A stretch of 64,000 bases of DNA, from contig JAGAJR010000010.1 of the NCBI GenBank assembly GCA_017626035.1, positions 1-64,000 on the forward strand, in the 5' to 3' direction. Under the pieces are notes generated by a model. It saw only the letters and a list, made by a program, of their open reading frames with translations, did no database searches and had not been told where the DNA came from. Made by a program: the position numbers and the translations under genes. Shown here in pieces: positions 8,075 through 17,022 of the stretch (the stretch's first letter is position 1; every line of letters starts with the position of its first letter). This stretch comes from Alphaproteobacteria bacterium. Its GTDB lineage: Bacteria; Pseudomonadota; Alphaproteobacteria; RF32; CAG-239.

Positions 8075-8653
8075 ATGAGAAAAAGTGAAAATCTTGAACA
8101 GGTTCTTCCTGGAATGTATGTTTATGCGGACGGGCTGGTTTCTTCCGAAATTATTCCTAATCGCCAGATTAAAGCTGTTGTCGGATATGTTGCTGAAGGA
8201 AAGGTTTATGCCGTTTGTTTGAAAGAGACTGAACTTCCATGGTCAAGTGATCGTTTGTTGGTTCCGGAAACAAAAACAATGATAAGCGGCAAGGAAGCAA
8301 CAAAAAAAATATTGGAAACGGCTTGGGCTCAAGGAAAAAAAGCAGAAGCGGCTCAATGGTGTCATGATTACGCACAAGACGGTGTTAAATCAGGGGAAGC
8401 CTTTTTAGCATCTTTGTATGAGTGGGAAATTTTATTAGCCAATAAAGATGCGATTAATGCCTCATTGAAACGTTTGGGGGGGGCGACTTTATTTCAATCA
8501 TATTGGTTGTCTAACGAGTACAATAGTCATAATTCTCGGAGGTTGACCTTGATTCATGATTGTTACTATATCTACGGTAAGAGTTCTTGTTACTACATCT
8601 ATGGTAAGAGTTATGATAACTATGTCCGTCCGGTTATTTCTTTTGAGCTTTGA
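8075..8653 (+). CDS. Lcl/DUF1566-like lectin-fold protein with a hypervariable-looking C-terminus
   Basis: This 192-residue protein has no signal peptide. The first 150 residues match the pattern of DUF1566/Lcl-type (C-type-lectin-fold) proteins: LPGMYVYADG, then AVCLKETELPWSSD, then GEAFLASLYEWE. The last 45 residues run from YWLSNEYNS through a Tyr/Ser/Gly-rich stretch to NYVRPVISF. In related proteins this part is Asn-rich (NNNNK before YVRPV) and in some it is the variable region of a diversity-generating retroelement. Here most of those codons are NNC or NNT, as expected if AAC/AAT codons had been changed at their adenines. No good ribosome site precedes the ATG. No reverse transcriptase or template repeat is in the window. 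Confidence 0.7.
   Translation: MRKSENLEQVLPGMYVYADGLVSSEIIPNRQIKAVVGYVAEGKVYAVCLKETELPWSSDRLLVPETKTMISGKEATKKILETAWAQGKKAEAAQWCHDYAQDGVKSGEAFLASLYEWEILLANKDAINASLKRLGGATLFQSYWLSNEYNSHNSRRLTLIHDCYYIYGKSSCYYIYGKSYDNYVRPVISFEL
8561..8614 (+). repeat. In-frame 27-bp tandem duplication in the variable C-terminus
   Basis: Bases 8561-8587 and 8588-8614 encode CYYIYGKSS and CYYIYGKSY. The two copies differ at three bases: two silent third-position C/T changes and one that changes the last residue. It lies inside the region that should be hypervariable if the protein is a retroelement target. Confidence 0.85.
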
Positions 8654-8663
8654 AATTGGTATT

Positions 8664-8699
8664 AAGCCTTCGTGATGTTTAATCACGGAGGCTTTTTTT
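8664..8699 (+). terminator. Intrinsic terminator after the lectin-like gene
   Basis: A 13-bp stem (8664-8676 with 8682-8694, one G-T pair) with a 5-base loop and seven Ts lies 10 bases after the stop codon. Hairpins just downstream of variable regions also occur in diversity-generating retroelements, so this one could have a second role. Confidence 0.8.
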
Positions 8700-8767
8700 G
8701 TTAAAAACATTTTAAGATATATATATTAGAATCATAATAATTATTAAAATTTTAGGCAGGTGCAAAA

Positions 8768-11227
8768 ATGGTTGATGAAACAGTAAACACCCAATCTTCC
8801 GATGAAGAATATGAGTATGAATATATTGAGTTGGCCGAAGGCGAAGAGCTCCCGGCTGATGCGGAATATGAGTATGAATATATTGAAGTTCCGGCGGAAA
8901 GCGTCCCTCATGAAGAGATAACAGATGTTTCTCAGCCAGCGGCAGAGGATGCTGCTTCCGTTGAAATGACAATGGTTGCGGAACCTGCGGTTAATCCTGT
9001 TTCCGAGATTGTTCCGGAGGTACCGGCAGATCCGGTATTCGTTTCTCAGGAAGATACTTCCGGACAAGTTTCCTCCGTGGTTGAAGAAACGGTGGTTTTG
9101 CCTGAAGAAAATATAGCTGTCGCGGCAGTTGAAGAAACCGTTGCAACAGAAGTCTCCGTGCCGCAAGGAGAGGAAATTTCATCTGTCGGTTCTGATGTTC
9201 CTTTTGTTCCTGAACCGATTGTAACGGAGGAGAAAGCTCAATTAGCCGAAACATTGCCGGAAGATGATAATTCTATGCTGGAATTATCTCAAAATGAGGA
9301 AAGCTTGAGTGAAATGCTGGTGGATGTTTCGGAAAGCGGAAATGTTGTTCAGCCAACTGTGGAAACAGATGTGGATCTTGAAAGTGAGTTGTTTGGAGCT
9401 TCTGCACCGGTTAATATTGATGAAATTCCATTTAATGAGGTTAAGGCACCGGTTTTGGAAGCACAAACATTTTCTGAACCGGTAACGTCTGTTGAACCGG
9501 AGGCAGAAGTTGTTCCCGAGCCGGTTGCCGTTGCCGTACCGGAACCAACACCGGTAGAACCGGCACCGACTGTTGAATCGGAGGTGGAAGTTGTTCCCGA
9601 GCCGGTTGTCGCTGCTGCACCGGAACCAGCAGCGGTAGAACCGGCACCGATTGTTGAATCGGAGGCAGAAGTTGTCCCTGAACCGGTTGCCGTTGCCGCA
9701 CTGGAACCAACACCGGTAGAACCGGCACCGACTGTTGAGCCGGGGGCAGAAGTTGTCCCTGAACCGGTTGCCGTTGCCGTACCGGAACCAACACCGGTAG
9801 AACCGGCACCGGCTGTTGAGCCGGGGGCAGAAGTTGTCCCTGAACTGGTTGTCGTTGCCGTACCGGAACCAACACCGGTAGAACCGGCACCGGCTGTTGA
9901 ACCGGAGGCAGAAGTTGTCCCTGAACCGGTTGCCGTTGCCGCACCGGAACCAACACCGGTAGAACCGGCACCGACTGTTGAACTGGAGGCGGAAGTTGCT
10001 CCAGAACCGGTCGATTTGCAGATCGATGAAACGGAAGTTGATGTTATTCAAAATATTTTATCGGGAGAAAATGCGGAGCCTGTGGAAGTTGAAACGGATA
10101 TTTCTGCCGTTGAAAATTCAGTTTCCTCACCGATAACAGATTCTGTTCAGGAAACGGCTGTTATTGAAACGATTAATCCGGAGGAAAATAAAAGTGAAAT
10201 CTCAGAAGATAAGCAGGAAGCTTTGATTTTAGAGACTATTTCCACGCCGATTGTTCCGCTTGAGGAAATTTCTTCCGAGGAAGAAATCGTTCGGTTGTCG
10301 GAGCCGGAAATTGTCAGTGATGAGGTTTCTTTTCAGGTTTTACCGATAAATGAAGAAAATTATATTTCATATCGGGATGTTTCTAAAAGTTTCGGCAGGA
10401 TGTCCGGTGTTCAAACTTTCCAAGGAGATGAAACTCGCAATGTTATTCTTTTGAATGAAATTGATTATAAAGAGAAAGAACTGGAATCGTGGAGTATTAT
10501 TGTTTTCAAAAGTTCTTTGATTTCTCTTCCGGAAGGAAACAGTTCCGTCCGACTTGAAAAGAATACCGAAACAGTAAGGTATGCTCGTGTTGTGAAAAAC
10601 GGTACTCCGGAATTGTCCGTATTTAATGAAGAAGAATTTCATTTGGAACGGAATAACGATGAATTTGTGCAGGGAAAAAATCATTTTATTTATGCAAAAC
10701 CGGGATTCAATACCGGGATTATTGTTAATGATTTTGAGAATATTTCTTTGGCGGACAAGGAAGGGAAGGCGGTTGTCTTCAATGTTCCGGTTTCAGGAAT
10801 ATTAGCCGGTCCGGGCAATGCAAAGTTGTATTTTGCAAATATTCGGGAAGTTGTTGTGGCAACAGCGGCTTTGGTGCGAGTGGATGAAGATAAGTTACAG
10901 GCTAAAAACGCTAAATGGTACAGCGGTTCCTTAAGCGATAAATATTTTGAATTATCGGCGGGAAGTTCTTCTTGTGAGTTTATCGGCAATGAAGAGGTAC
11001 GGAGTATTCATGTTAATGTCGGAACATCTACATACGGTTGGAATGTTACGTTTGACAACGGTATTGTTATGAGTTTTCGCGATTTACAGGAATTTCAGAA
11101 TAAACACGGTGCGTTGCCGTCGGCAAACGGGACGATTTCTCACGGTCAGCTGAATTGTAAGTTTAGCAATATTGAGCGGATTGTTGTTTATGAGATTCCG
11201 CAATATTTTGCTTACGGAAGAATGTAG
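8768..11227 (+). CDS. Large acidic Pro/Val/Glu repeat protein, function unknown
   Basis: This 819-residue protein has no signal peptide or membrane helix. The N-terminus carries two copies of EYEYEYIE about 20 residues apart. A very acidic, probably disordered stretch follows to about residue 247. Six tandem 27-residue repeats of the type VVPEPVAVAVPEPTPVEPAP then run from residue 248 to 409, with partial copies on both sides. After another acidic linker, the last 280 residues (about 540-819) look folded, with alternating beta-type hydrophobics, and match no family I know. AGGCAGG precedes the ATG, and terminators lie on both sides. A spacer or scaffold with a C-terminal functional domain is a guess. 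Confidence 0.75.
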   Translation: MVDETVNTQSSDEEYEYEYIELAEGEELPADAEYEYEYIEVPAESVPHEEITDVSQPAAEDAASVEMTMVAEPAVNPVSEIVPEVPADPVFVSQEDTSGQVSSVVEETVVLPEENIAVAAVEETVATEVSVPQGEEISSVGSDVPFVPEPIVTEEKAQLAETLPEDDNSMLELSQNEESLSEMLVDVSESGNVVQPTVETDVDLESELFGASAPVNIDEIPFNEVKAPVLEAQTFSEPVTSVEPEAEVVPEPVAVAVPEPTPVEPAPTVESEVEVVPEPVVAAAPEPAAVEPAPIVESEAEVVPEPVAVAALEPTPVEPAPTVEPGAEVVPEPVAVAVPEPTPVEPAPAVEPGAEVVPELVVVAVPEPTPVEPAPAVEPEAEVVPEPVAVAAPEPTPVEPAPTVELEAEVAPEPVDLQIDETEVDVIQNILSGENAEPVEVETDISAVENSVSSPITDSVQETAVIETINPEENKSEISEDKQEALILETISTPIVPLEEISSEEEIVRLSEPEIVSDEVSFQVLPINEENYISYRDVSKSFGRMSGVQTFQGDETRNVILLNEIDYKEKELESWSIIVFKSSLISLPEGNSSVRLEKNTETVRYARVVKNGTPELSVFNEEEFHLERNNDEFVQGKNHFIYAKPGFNTGIIVNDFENISLADKEGKAVVFNVPVSGILAGPGNAKLYFANIREVVVATAALVRVDEDKLQAKNAKWYSGSLSDKYFELSAGSSSCEFIGNEEVRSIHVNVGTSTYGWNVTFDNGIVMSFRDLQEFQNKHGALPSANGTISHGQLNCKFSNIERIVVYEIPQYFAYGRM
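9509..9994 (+). repeat. Six tandem 81-bp coding repeats
   Basis: Six in-frame units of 81 bases start at 9509. A degenerate half unit precedes them and a short partial unit (VAPEPV) follows at 9995. Units differ by scattered substitutions, so the array is old enough to have diverged but is still in exact register. It is a minisatellite that could change length by slippage or recombination without breaking the frame. Confidence 0.9.
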
Positions 11228-11245
11228 GGCTAATCATAAAATGCA

Positions 11246-11286
11246 ACAAAGCGTTTTCCCCATCAGAGGAAAACGCTTTGTTTTTT
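11246..11286 (+). terminator. Intrinsic terminator after the repeat protein
   Basis: A perfect 14-bp stem (11246-11259 with 11268-11281) with an 8-base loop and a T-run. It sits between convergent genes, just beyond the 3' end of the minus-strand gene at 11299. Confidence 0.88.
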
Positions 11287-11298
11287 GTGCGATAGCAA

Positions 11299-12372
11299 TT
11301 AAGCTCTGAAACGCCAGAGGATTTCCACCAGTTTAGGATTTCCGGAAATCAGGCAGTCGATGTTATCGTTTGCCGCTCCGTTTTCCACAATCTCGTAGCG
11401 GATAACCTTTTCTGCCGTGCTCAGTTCCCCTTGGGAGAGAAAGTGAATGATTGCCGATGTGCAGAGTTTTTTCCCTACTCGATGATACTCTTCATATTGA
11501 GGAAGAGACATCAAGATTTGATTTTCCGGGAAAATCTCTTCGTCCTTCAGCGTGTTGCAGAACTTTCTCCAGGTGTTTGTATCCTTCTGTCCCAGGAGGA
11601 TAGCTTGTTTCTGACCGTAGGAGCTTAGTGCTGTTTTGACCTTGCTTTGCATATCTTCAACAAATTCTTTGTCTTTGAAAAGTTTGTTGATGATGTTTGC
11701 AGGCAGGCTTCTCTGCTGTGCAATGTTACACAGCAAGTTGAGAGCAGGATTGTTTTTCAGCTCTTTTTTCTCAACAGCATGTTTTACAATTCTTTCCAGC
11801 ATTTTTTCCGAAGGAGTGTATGTGTTCAGGTATTTTACAACACTACTCCATTCTTCATTATATACCAGAATGGAAAATTGCTCGAGACTCAACGAACCCA
11901 TGTGCGGCAGAAGCAGTGCTCGAATACCGTTTCCGTAGCATAACCAAACTTGGTCTTTTGCTTTTTTACTGAGCCAGTTTTTATCAATAATATCGGCTTG
12001 ATCCGATGTCCTGAAAAATTTGAGCTCTTGTTCAAAAGTTGCCTCATCCAGTTGAGAGGCGGCCAAGAATTCTTTTTTGCATCGCCAGGGGAGCAGAAAG
12101 CGGAAAATCCGGTTTAAGTCCCAGAAGAATTCTCTGGTGAGTTCTACCGGATCCGGTTTTTCGCCGCGTTTTCCTCTCAGGCTTTTGGCGGCAGATGCCG
12201 GTGCGATGAGAGCCCATACCCAGAAGGTGATGGGGTTGTAGATAACCAGGAAAATCGCGAATACGAATACCATAACGATGATGAAGAGAAGACCCAGACC
12301 ACAGTTAGCCATGAAGTTCAGAGTGCTTTTTGCGATTGCGATCGCTTTTGAAGAAAATGTTTTTTTGTCCAT
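11299..12372 (-). CDS. Unrecognised membrane-anchored protein
   Basis: This 357-residue protein has two adjoining hydrophobic segments at about 20-60 (LLFIIVMVFVFAIFLVIYN, then FWVWALIAPASAA). A cytoplasmic helical part of about 290 residues follows, rich in Leu, Lys and Glu, with no motif I can name. The topology suggests a helical hairpin holding a large soluble domain at the inner membrane. It is transcribed alone from the good promoter at 12583-12611, with a leader of about 200 bases. The site before the ATG is weak and a 7-bp hairpin lies 23 bases upstream of the start, so translation may be controlled. No function is proposed. Confidence 0.7.
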   Translation of the reverse strand: MDKKTFSSKAIAIAKSTLNFMANCGLGLLFIIVMVFVFAIFLVIYNPITFWVWALIAPASAAKSLRGKRGEKPDPVELTREFFWDLNRIFRFLLPWRCKKEFLAASQLDEATFEQELKFFRTSDQADIIDKNWLSKKAKDQVWLCYGNGIRALLLPHMGSLSLEQFSILVYNEEWSSVVKYLNTYTPSEKMLERIVKHAVEKKELKNNPALNLLCNIAQQRSLPANIINKLFKDKEFVEDMQSKVKTALSSYGQKQAILLGQKDTNTWRKFCNTLKDEEIFPENQILMSLPQYEEYHRVGKKLCTSAIIHFLSQGELSTAEKVIRYEIVENGAANDNIDCLISGNPKLVEILWRFRA

Positions 12373-12576
12373 CTTATTATATGTTTAGATGGTTGCTTCA
12401 ATGTTCCGATTGAAGTGAATGAGTTATTTGCCCTGAGAACATCCTTGAAAAATTCAAGCAAGACAAAAGCCATGTCAGGATTTCTACGTTCAGCTTCGTT
12501 TCATCGAAATTTTGAGGCGAACCCAAAAAAACAACGACTCTTCGACCAAAATAGTAGACATATCCTTAAATAACTG
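12373..12576 (-). other. Long 5' leader with hairpins ahead of the membrane protein gene
   Basis: Between the predicted transcription start near 12576 and the ATG at 12372 lie about 200 non-coding bases. A perfect 7-bp stem (12396-12402 with 12409-12415) sits close to the start codon. I could not match the leader to a known riboswitch or ribosomal-protein leader. Confidence 0.4.
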
Positions 12577-12582
12577 GATACT

Positions 12583-12611
12583 ATCATACTTTATTTCGTC
12601 TTTTTTGTCAA
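12583..12611 (-). promoter_or_regulatory. Sigma-70-type promoter, TTGACA-N17-TATGAT
   Basis: Read on the minus strand, TTGACA (12606-12611) and TATGAT (12583-12588) are separated by exactly 17 bases. This is a near-consensus promoter for the gene ending at 11299. Confidence 0.7.
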
Positions 12612-12633
12612 TAAATATTGGGCCGCGATTTTA

Positions 12634-13479
12634 TTATTTTTTTATCGGGAATATTTGGACATCGGTATTTATGGTTTCCGTAATTTCTTCGACTTTTTGC
12701 GGAAGAGCTTCGTCAAGGTATTGTTGGGCATTGTTTAATGCTTTCGGCATTGATTTAGCTTTTAATACCGGGCTGAGCGGATATGCATCTTTAGGAAAAC
12801 GCAGCATCATATATCCGGAACCGCCGCCGAATGCCGGTCCGGAGAGGCCGATAGAATAATAACCGCCGATGTAGCCGTAGTCTAAATCAATATAGTCAAT
12901 GGCAAACAGAGTTTTGACGCTGGTTTGTCCGATTGTGGTCATTTTGCAGGTATAACCGCCGTCTTCCATGATGATGTTGTTAACGTCCTTAACGTATACC
13001 AATGCGTTGGAAGGGAAACATTCCGGAGATTGTCCGTTATAAGTCAGGTTATAGTTTAAAATAACGTTCAACGTATTGTTTCTTTTAACGTTGACATCGG
13101 TTATTTTGGCCGAATCAATGTAAGCGTATGCCGGTGTAATGCCGACTTTAACCGGTATGGTAATAAAGTTTTCCAGGCAGGCGTGCGTATAAGCATCCGC
13201 TTCGCAAACGAGGAGTTTCTGATGGTTGTTGTTGTTAAGCAGTTGGAGCAGGCTGTTATAAATGTATTCCTTGCTCATGGAAAGTTTGGCGGGAGCACAT
13301 TGTTTGGAGCGGCAGACAACAACGGAGCCGGGATTTTGGATTTTAGCCTGAACGTAAGTTTTGTCAGAAGCGAAAGGATGACGGATAATGTCTCCAAAGC
13401 TGCGGTTCTGCCAGTTGCAGCCGGCTACGGCCAAACACAGAAGCCCGTAAATCAAAGATTTATTGGTTTTATCAGACAC
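12634..13479 (-). CDS. Unrecognised lipoprotein
   Basis: This 281-residue exported lipoprotein has a short N-terminus, the hydrophobic run LIYGLLCLAVAGC and a lipobox VAGC with Cys21 as the lipidated residue. The mature part has several Cys, a Gly/Tyr-rich segment (YGYIGGYYSIG, GPAFGGGSGYMML) and predicted beta strands. No family is recognised. I chose GTG 13479, with AGAGG about eleven bases upstream. A TTG at 13503 would give an N-terminus longer than usual before the lipobox. It has its own promoter at 13523-13551 and is divergent from the secreted nuclease. Confidence 0.7.
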   Translation of the reverse strand: MSDKTNKSLIYGLLCLAVAGCNWQNRSFGDIIRHPFASDKTYVQAKIQNPGSVVVCRSKQCAPAKLSMSKEYIYNSLLQLLNNNNHQKLLVCEADAYTHACLENFITIPVKVGITPAYAYIDSAKITDVNVKRNNTLNVILNYNLTYNGQSPECFPSNALVYVKDVNNIIMEDGGYTCKMTTIGQTSVKTLFAIDYIDLDYGYIGGYYSIGLSGPAFGGGSGYMMLRFPKDAYPLSPVLKAKSMPKALNNAQQYLDEALPQKVEEITETINTDVQIFPIKK

Positions 13480-13522
13480 GGTATTTAAAACCTCTATTTG
13501 CAAATAAATTTAAACTGTCCTT

Positions 13523-13551
13523 ATCATAAGCTAAACTTTATCAAACAACAA
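13523..13551 (-). promoter_or_regulatory. Probable promoter of the lipoprotein gene
   Basis: On the minus strand TTGTTG (13546-13551) and TATGAT (13523-13528) are 17 bases apart, placing a start near 13516, upstream of the GTG at 13479. Confidence 0.5.
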
Positions 13552-13668
13552 AGTTTTTTTTCAGGTTATTCAGCGTATTTTTAGTGAAAAGAAACGTTTT
13601 TTTACCATATCTTCAAACTCCCGATGTTTAATGAATGCAATTTAGAGATATGCGAATGGAGTAAACGT

Positions 13669-14127
13669 TTGAAAAAAAGATTTTGTTTGGTATTGGCGGC
13701 GGTTCTTTTTCCGATGTCTGTTTCCGCCGGCGTCTATGTTAAAGACGGGGACAGTTTGTCGTTAAACGGTAGGGAGATTCGCCTGTTGGGAATTGATGCC
13801 CCGGAATATCGGCAGGTTTGTGATGATGCTTCCGGCCGGAAATATGATTGCGGAGAAAAAGCCAAAGACTATTTGAAGTCGCTGGTTAAGGGGAAAAAAG
13901 TCAGCTGTCGGAAAATTGCCGTTGATATTTATAAAAGAGAATTGAGCAAATGTTATGCCGGGAAGATTTATCTTAACAGAAAAATGCTTGAGGCGGGCTG
14001 GGCCGTTGTTTATAGGAGCAAAAACAAGAGGTATAAAGAATGGGAGAATGAGGCCAGAGAAAACAAAAGGGGAATGTGGCAGGGGAAGTTTATGCGTCCG
14101 GAGCTGCACAGAATCTTAAATAAATGA
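13669..14127 (+). CDS. Secreted thermonuclease-like (SNase) protein
   Basis: This 152-residue nuclease of the staphylococcal nuclease fold cleaves DNA or RNA with Ca2+ in well-studied members. Visible landmarks are VKDGDSL, IRLLGIDAPEY (Arg and Asp/Glu of the active site), the second arginine in YKRELSKC, and AGWAVVYR near the end. A signal peptide (RFCLVLAAVLFPMSVSA) ends before GVYVKDG, so it should be periplasmic or secreted. I use TTG 13669 because GGAG lies seven bases upstream and the signal peptide then sits at the N-terminus. ATG 13624 would add 15 residues before it and lacks a site. Four Cys in the mature part may form disulfides. Confidence 0.85.
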   Translation: MKKRFCLVLAAVLFPMSVSAGVYVKDGDSLSLNGREIRLLGIDAPEYRQVCDDASGRKYDCGEKAKDYLKSLVKGKKVSCRKIAVDIYKRELSKCYAGKIYLNRKMLEAGWAVVYRSKNKRYKEWENEARENKRGMWQGKFMRPELHRILNK

Positions 14128-14157
14128 AGAAAAGATTAAATTTTGGCTAAATTATAG

Positions 14158-14185
14158 TTGACAGCTTAAAAATCTTATGTATATT
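14158..14185 (+). promoter_or_regulatory. Promoter of rplU-rpmA, TTGACA-N16-TATATT
   Basis: A perfect -35 at 14158-14163 and TATATT at 14180-14185 lie 16 bases apart, about 50 bases upstream of rplU. Nothing else in the gap between the nuclease gene and rplU looks like a promoter. Confidence 0.65.
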
Positions 14186-14234
14186 GCAAAGCAACGTTTT
14201 ATGTTTAAAATAATCTAAAATTAGGTGAATGAAA

Positions 14235-14537
14235 ATGTACGCAGTAATTAAAACAGGCGGAAAACAATACAAAGTGGCATCTGGTGATGTTGTAAAAATT
14301 GAAAAAATCGCCGGTGAAGAAGGTAAAGAAGTTGTCTTCAACGAAGTTTTGGCAATGGGTGATACCGTTGGCACTCCTTTGGTTGCAGGTGCTTCCGTTA
14401 AAGCTCTTGTATTGAAGCAAGCTAAAGACGCTAAAGTTATTGTTTTCAAAAAGAAAAGAAGACAAAACTATCGTCGTAAAAACGGCCACAGACAAAACAT
14501 CACATTAGTTAAAATCACTGATGTTTGCGGCAAATAA
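14235..14537 (+). CDS. rplU: 50S ribosomal protein L21
   Basis: L21 is a 100-residue protein of the large ribosomal subunit. It starts MYAVIKTGGKQYKV, the universally conserved N-terminus, and ends in the basic KKKRRQNYRRKNGHRQ segment that contacts 23S rRNA. I start at ATG 14235, which is six bases after AGGTGA. The ATG at 14229 touches that site and would add only Met-Lys. It is followed 21 bases later by rpmA. Confidence 0.97.
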   Translation: MYAVIKTGGKQYKVASGDVVKIEKIAGEEGKEVVFNEVLAMGDTVGTPLVAGASVKALVLKQAKDAKVIVFKKKRRQNYRRKNGHRQNITLVKITDVCGK

Positions 14538-14558
14538 TTGAGTTTAGGAGAATAAGTT

Positions 14559-16012
<1,454 letters not shown>

Positions 16013-16030
16013 TGTTAAGGAGTTGGAAGA

Positions 16031-16402
16031 TTGGTTAAAACAGCTGCGAAAAAAATTGAAACAAGTGCAGAAGACAGAATTTTAGAAATTATTACTTCGA
16101 CTTTGGATGACGGAAAAGCGGAAGATGTAACGGTTATTGATTTGAAGGGAAAGACTTCCATTGCCAATCAGATGGTGGTTGCCAGCGGGACTTCGCAGCG
16201 TCATGTTGCTTCTTTGGCTGAGAAAATTAAGGAAAATCTGAAAGCGGAAGGCTTTAAGTCCGTGAGTGAAGGCGAGGAAAGAGCCGATTGGGTTTTGATA
16301 GACGCTTTTGATGTGATTGTGCATATTTTCAAGCCGGAAGTTCGCGAGTTTTATAATCTTGAAAAAATGTGGAATGCAATTGCCAATATTCGTGATGAAT
16401 AA
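16031..16402 (+). CDS. rsfS: Ribosome silencing factor RsfS
   Basis: This 123-residue protein binds L14 on the 50S subunit and blocks joining with 30S during starvation. The core carries IDLKGKTSIANQMVVASGTSQRH, split around residues 38-60, and ends ADWVLIDAFDVIVHIF with the YNLEKMW signature. The TTG start has AAGGAG eight bases upstream. It follows obgE by 18 bases, so the two are probably one transcript ended by the hairpin at 16407. Confidence 0.93.
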   Translation: MVKTAAKKIETSAEDRILEIITSTLDDGKAEDVTVIDLKGKTSIANQMVVASGTSQRHVASLAEKIKENLKAEGFKSVSEGEERADWVLIDAFDVIVHIFKPEVREFYNLEKMWNAIANIRDE

Positions 16403-16406
16403 ATAA

Positions 16407-16437
16407 AAAAGCGGTTCTGTTGAGAGCCGCTTTTTTT
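16407..16437 (+). terminator. Intrinsic terminator after rsfS
   Basis: A 12-bp stem (16407-16418 with 16423-16434, one G-T pair), a 4-base loop and seven Ts. Confidence 0.85.
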
Positions 16438-16483
16438 GTAAATCGTTAATGTTAATTCTCTGATTTTTTAGATGTTCATGATT

Positions 16484-16963
16484 TTAGGGGATGTTTGCAA
16501 TAGTTTCGGCGAAGTCCCATAATTGGCAGAATACCTGGTGAGTTATGCCATTGTATGTATCTGTTTGGAAGTAATTCAGGTTTTGGTTTTTATACCAAAA
16601 ATCCTCGTCATCTAAGACAATATGGTATTTGACCTGATATTTTTCCAGTATTTGATTGATGTAACAATGGCGGTTTGTGCGAACAGGAATGATTTCTTCC
16701 TCGGGATGCAAATCCAAGTTGTCAATTCCGTAAACATTTACAAACATTTTTTTGAGTCCTTCTTTGCTATAGTTTCCGGGCGTGGAAGATATCGGGATAA
16801 AATAAGCCGGTATCTTTGCTTTCCAGGCAATGCAGGAGAGAACTCTCATCATGGAGTGGCTGAAAGGAGCTTTTTTTCGGTTATGATAAAAAGGGAAGTT
16901 TTCGGCGAAAGTCTTTACGACACCGTCGTAGTCGACAAACATATATAAATGTGAAGCATCCAT
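16484..16963 (-). CDS. HAD-like protein, Swiss-Army-Knife type
   Basis: This 159-residue soluble protein has HAD-superfamily landmarks: VDYDGVV with Asp11 and Asp13, PISSTPGNY in the motif II position, and VLDDEDFW as motif IV. The compact size without a cap, and the pattern DxDGVV / ISS / LDDxD, resemble the HAD domain first described in multidomain RNA-repair proteins (HAD_SAK). The catalytic pattern looks intact, so phosphatase activity is likely. The substrate is unknown. It is on the minus strand, 59 bases after the unknown membrane protein gene at 17023, and may be co-transcribed with it. Confidence 0.7.
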   Translation of the reverse strand: MDASHLYMFVDYDGVVKTFAENFPFYHNRKKAPFSHSMMRVLSCIAWKAKIPAYFIPISSTPGNYSKEGLKKMFVNVYGIDNLDLHPEEEIIPVRTNRHCYINQILEKYQVKYHIVLDDEDFWYKNQNLNYFQTDTYNGITHQVFCQLWDFAETIANIP

Positions 16964-17022
16964 ATTTTTGCAGTTTTATAATAAGTTTGTTACTTGTTTT
17001 TTTTATACCGCTATAAACATTG

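Noticed and set aside
9509-9994. Regular repeats as a possible CRISPR array
   Set aside because: The units are contiguous, in frame and coding, with no unique spacers.
9284-10051. Long minus-strand open frames rich in Asn/Arg/Cys/Phe or Pro/Val/Gln opposite the repeats
   Set aside because: They are shadows of the 81-bp repeats in the plus-strand gene, with no ribosome site and repeat-driven composition.
7866-11300. A reverse transcriptase or template repeat near the lectin-like gene
   Set aside because: No RT motif (YxDD type) or second copy of the variable region was found here or elsewhere in the window.
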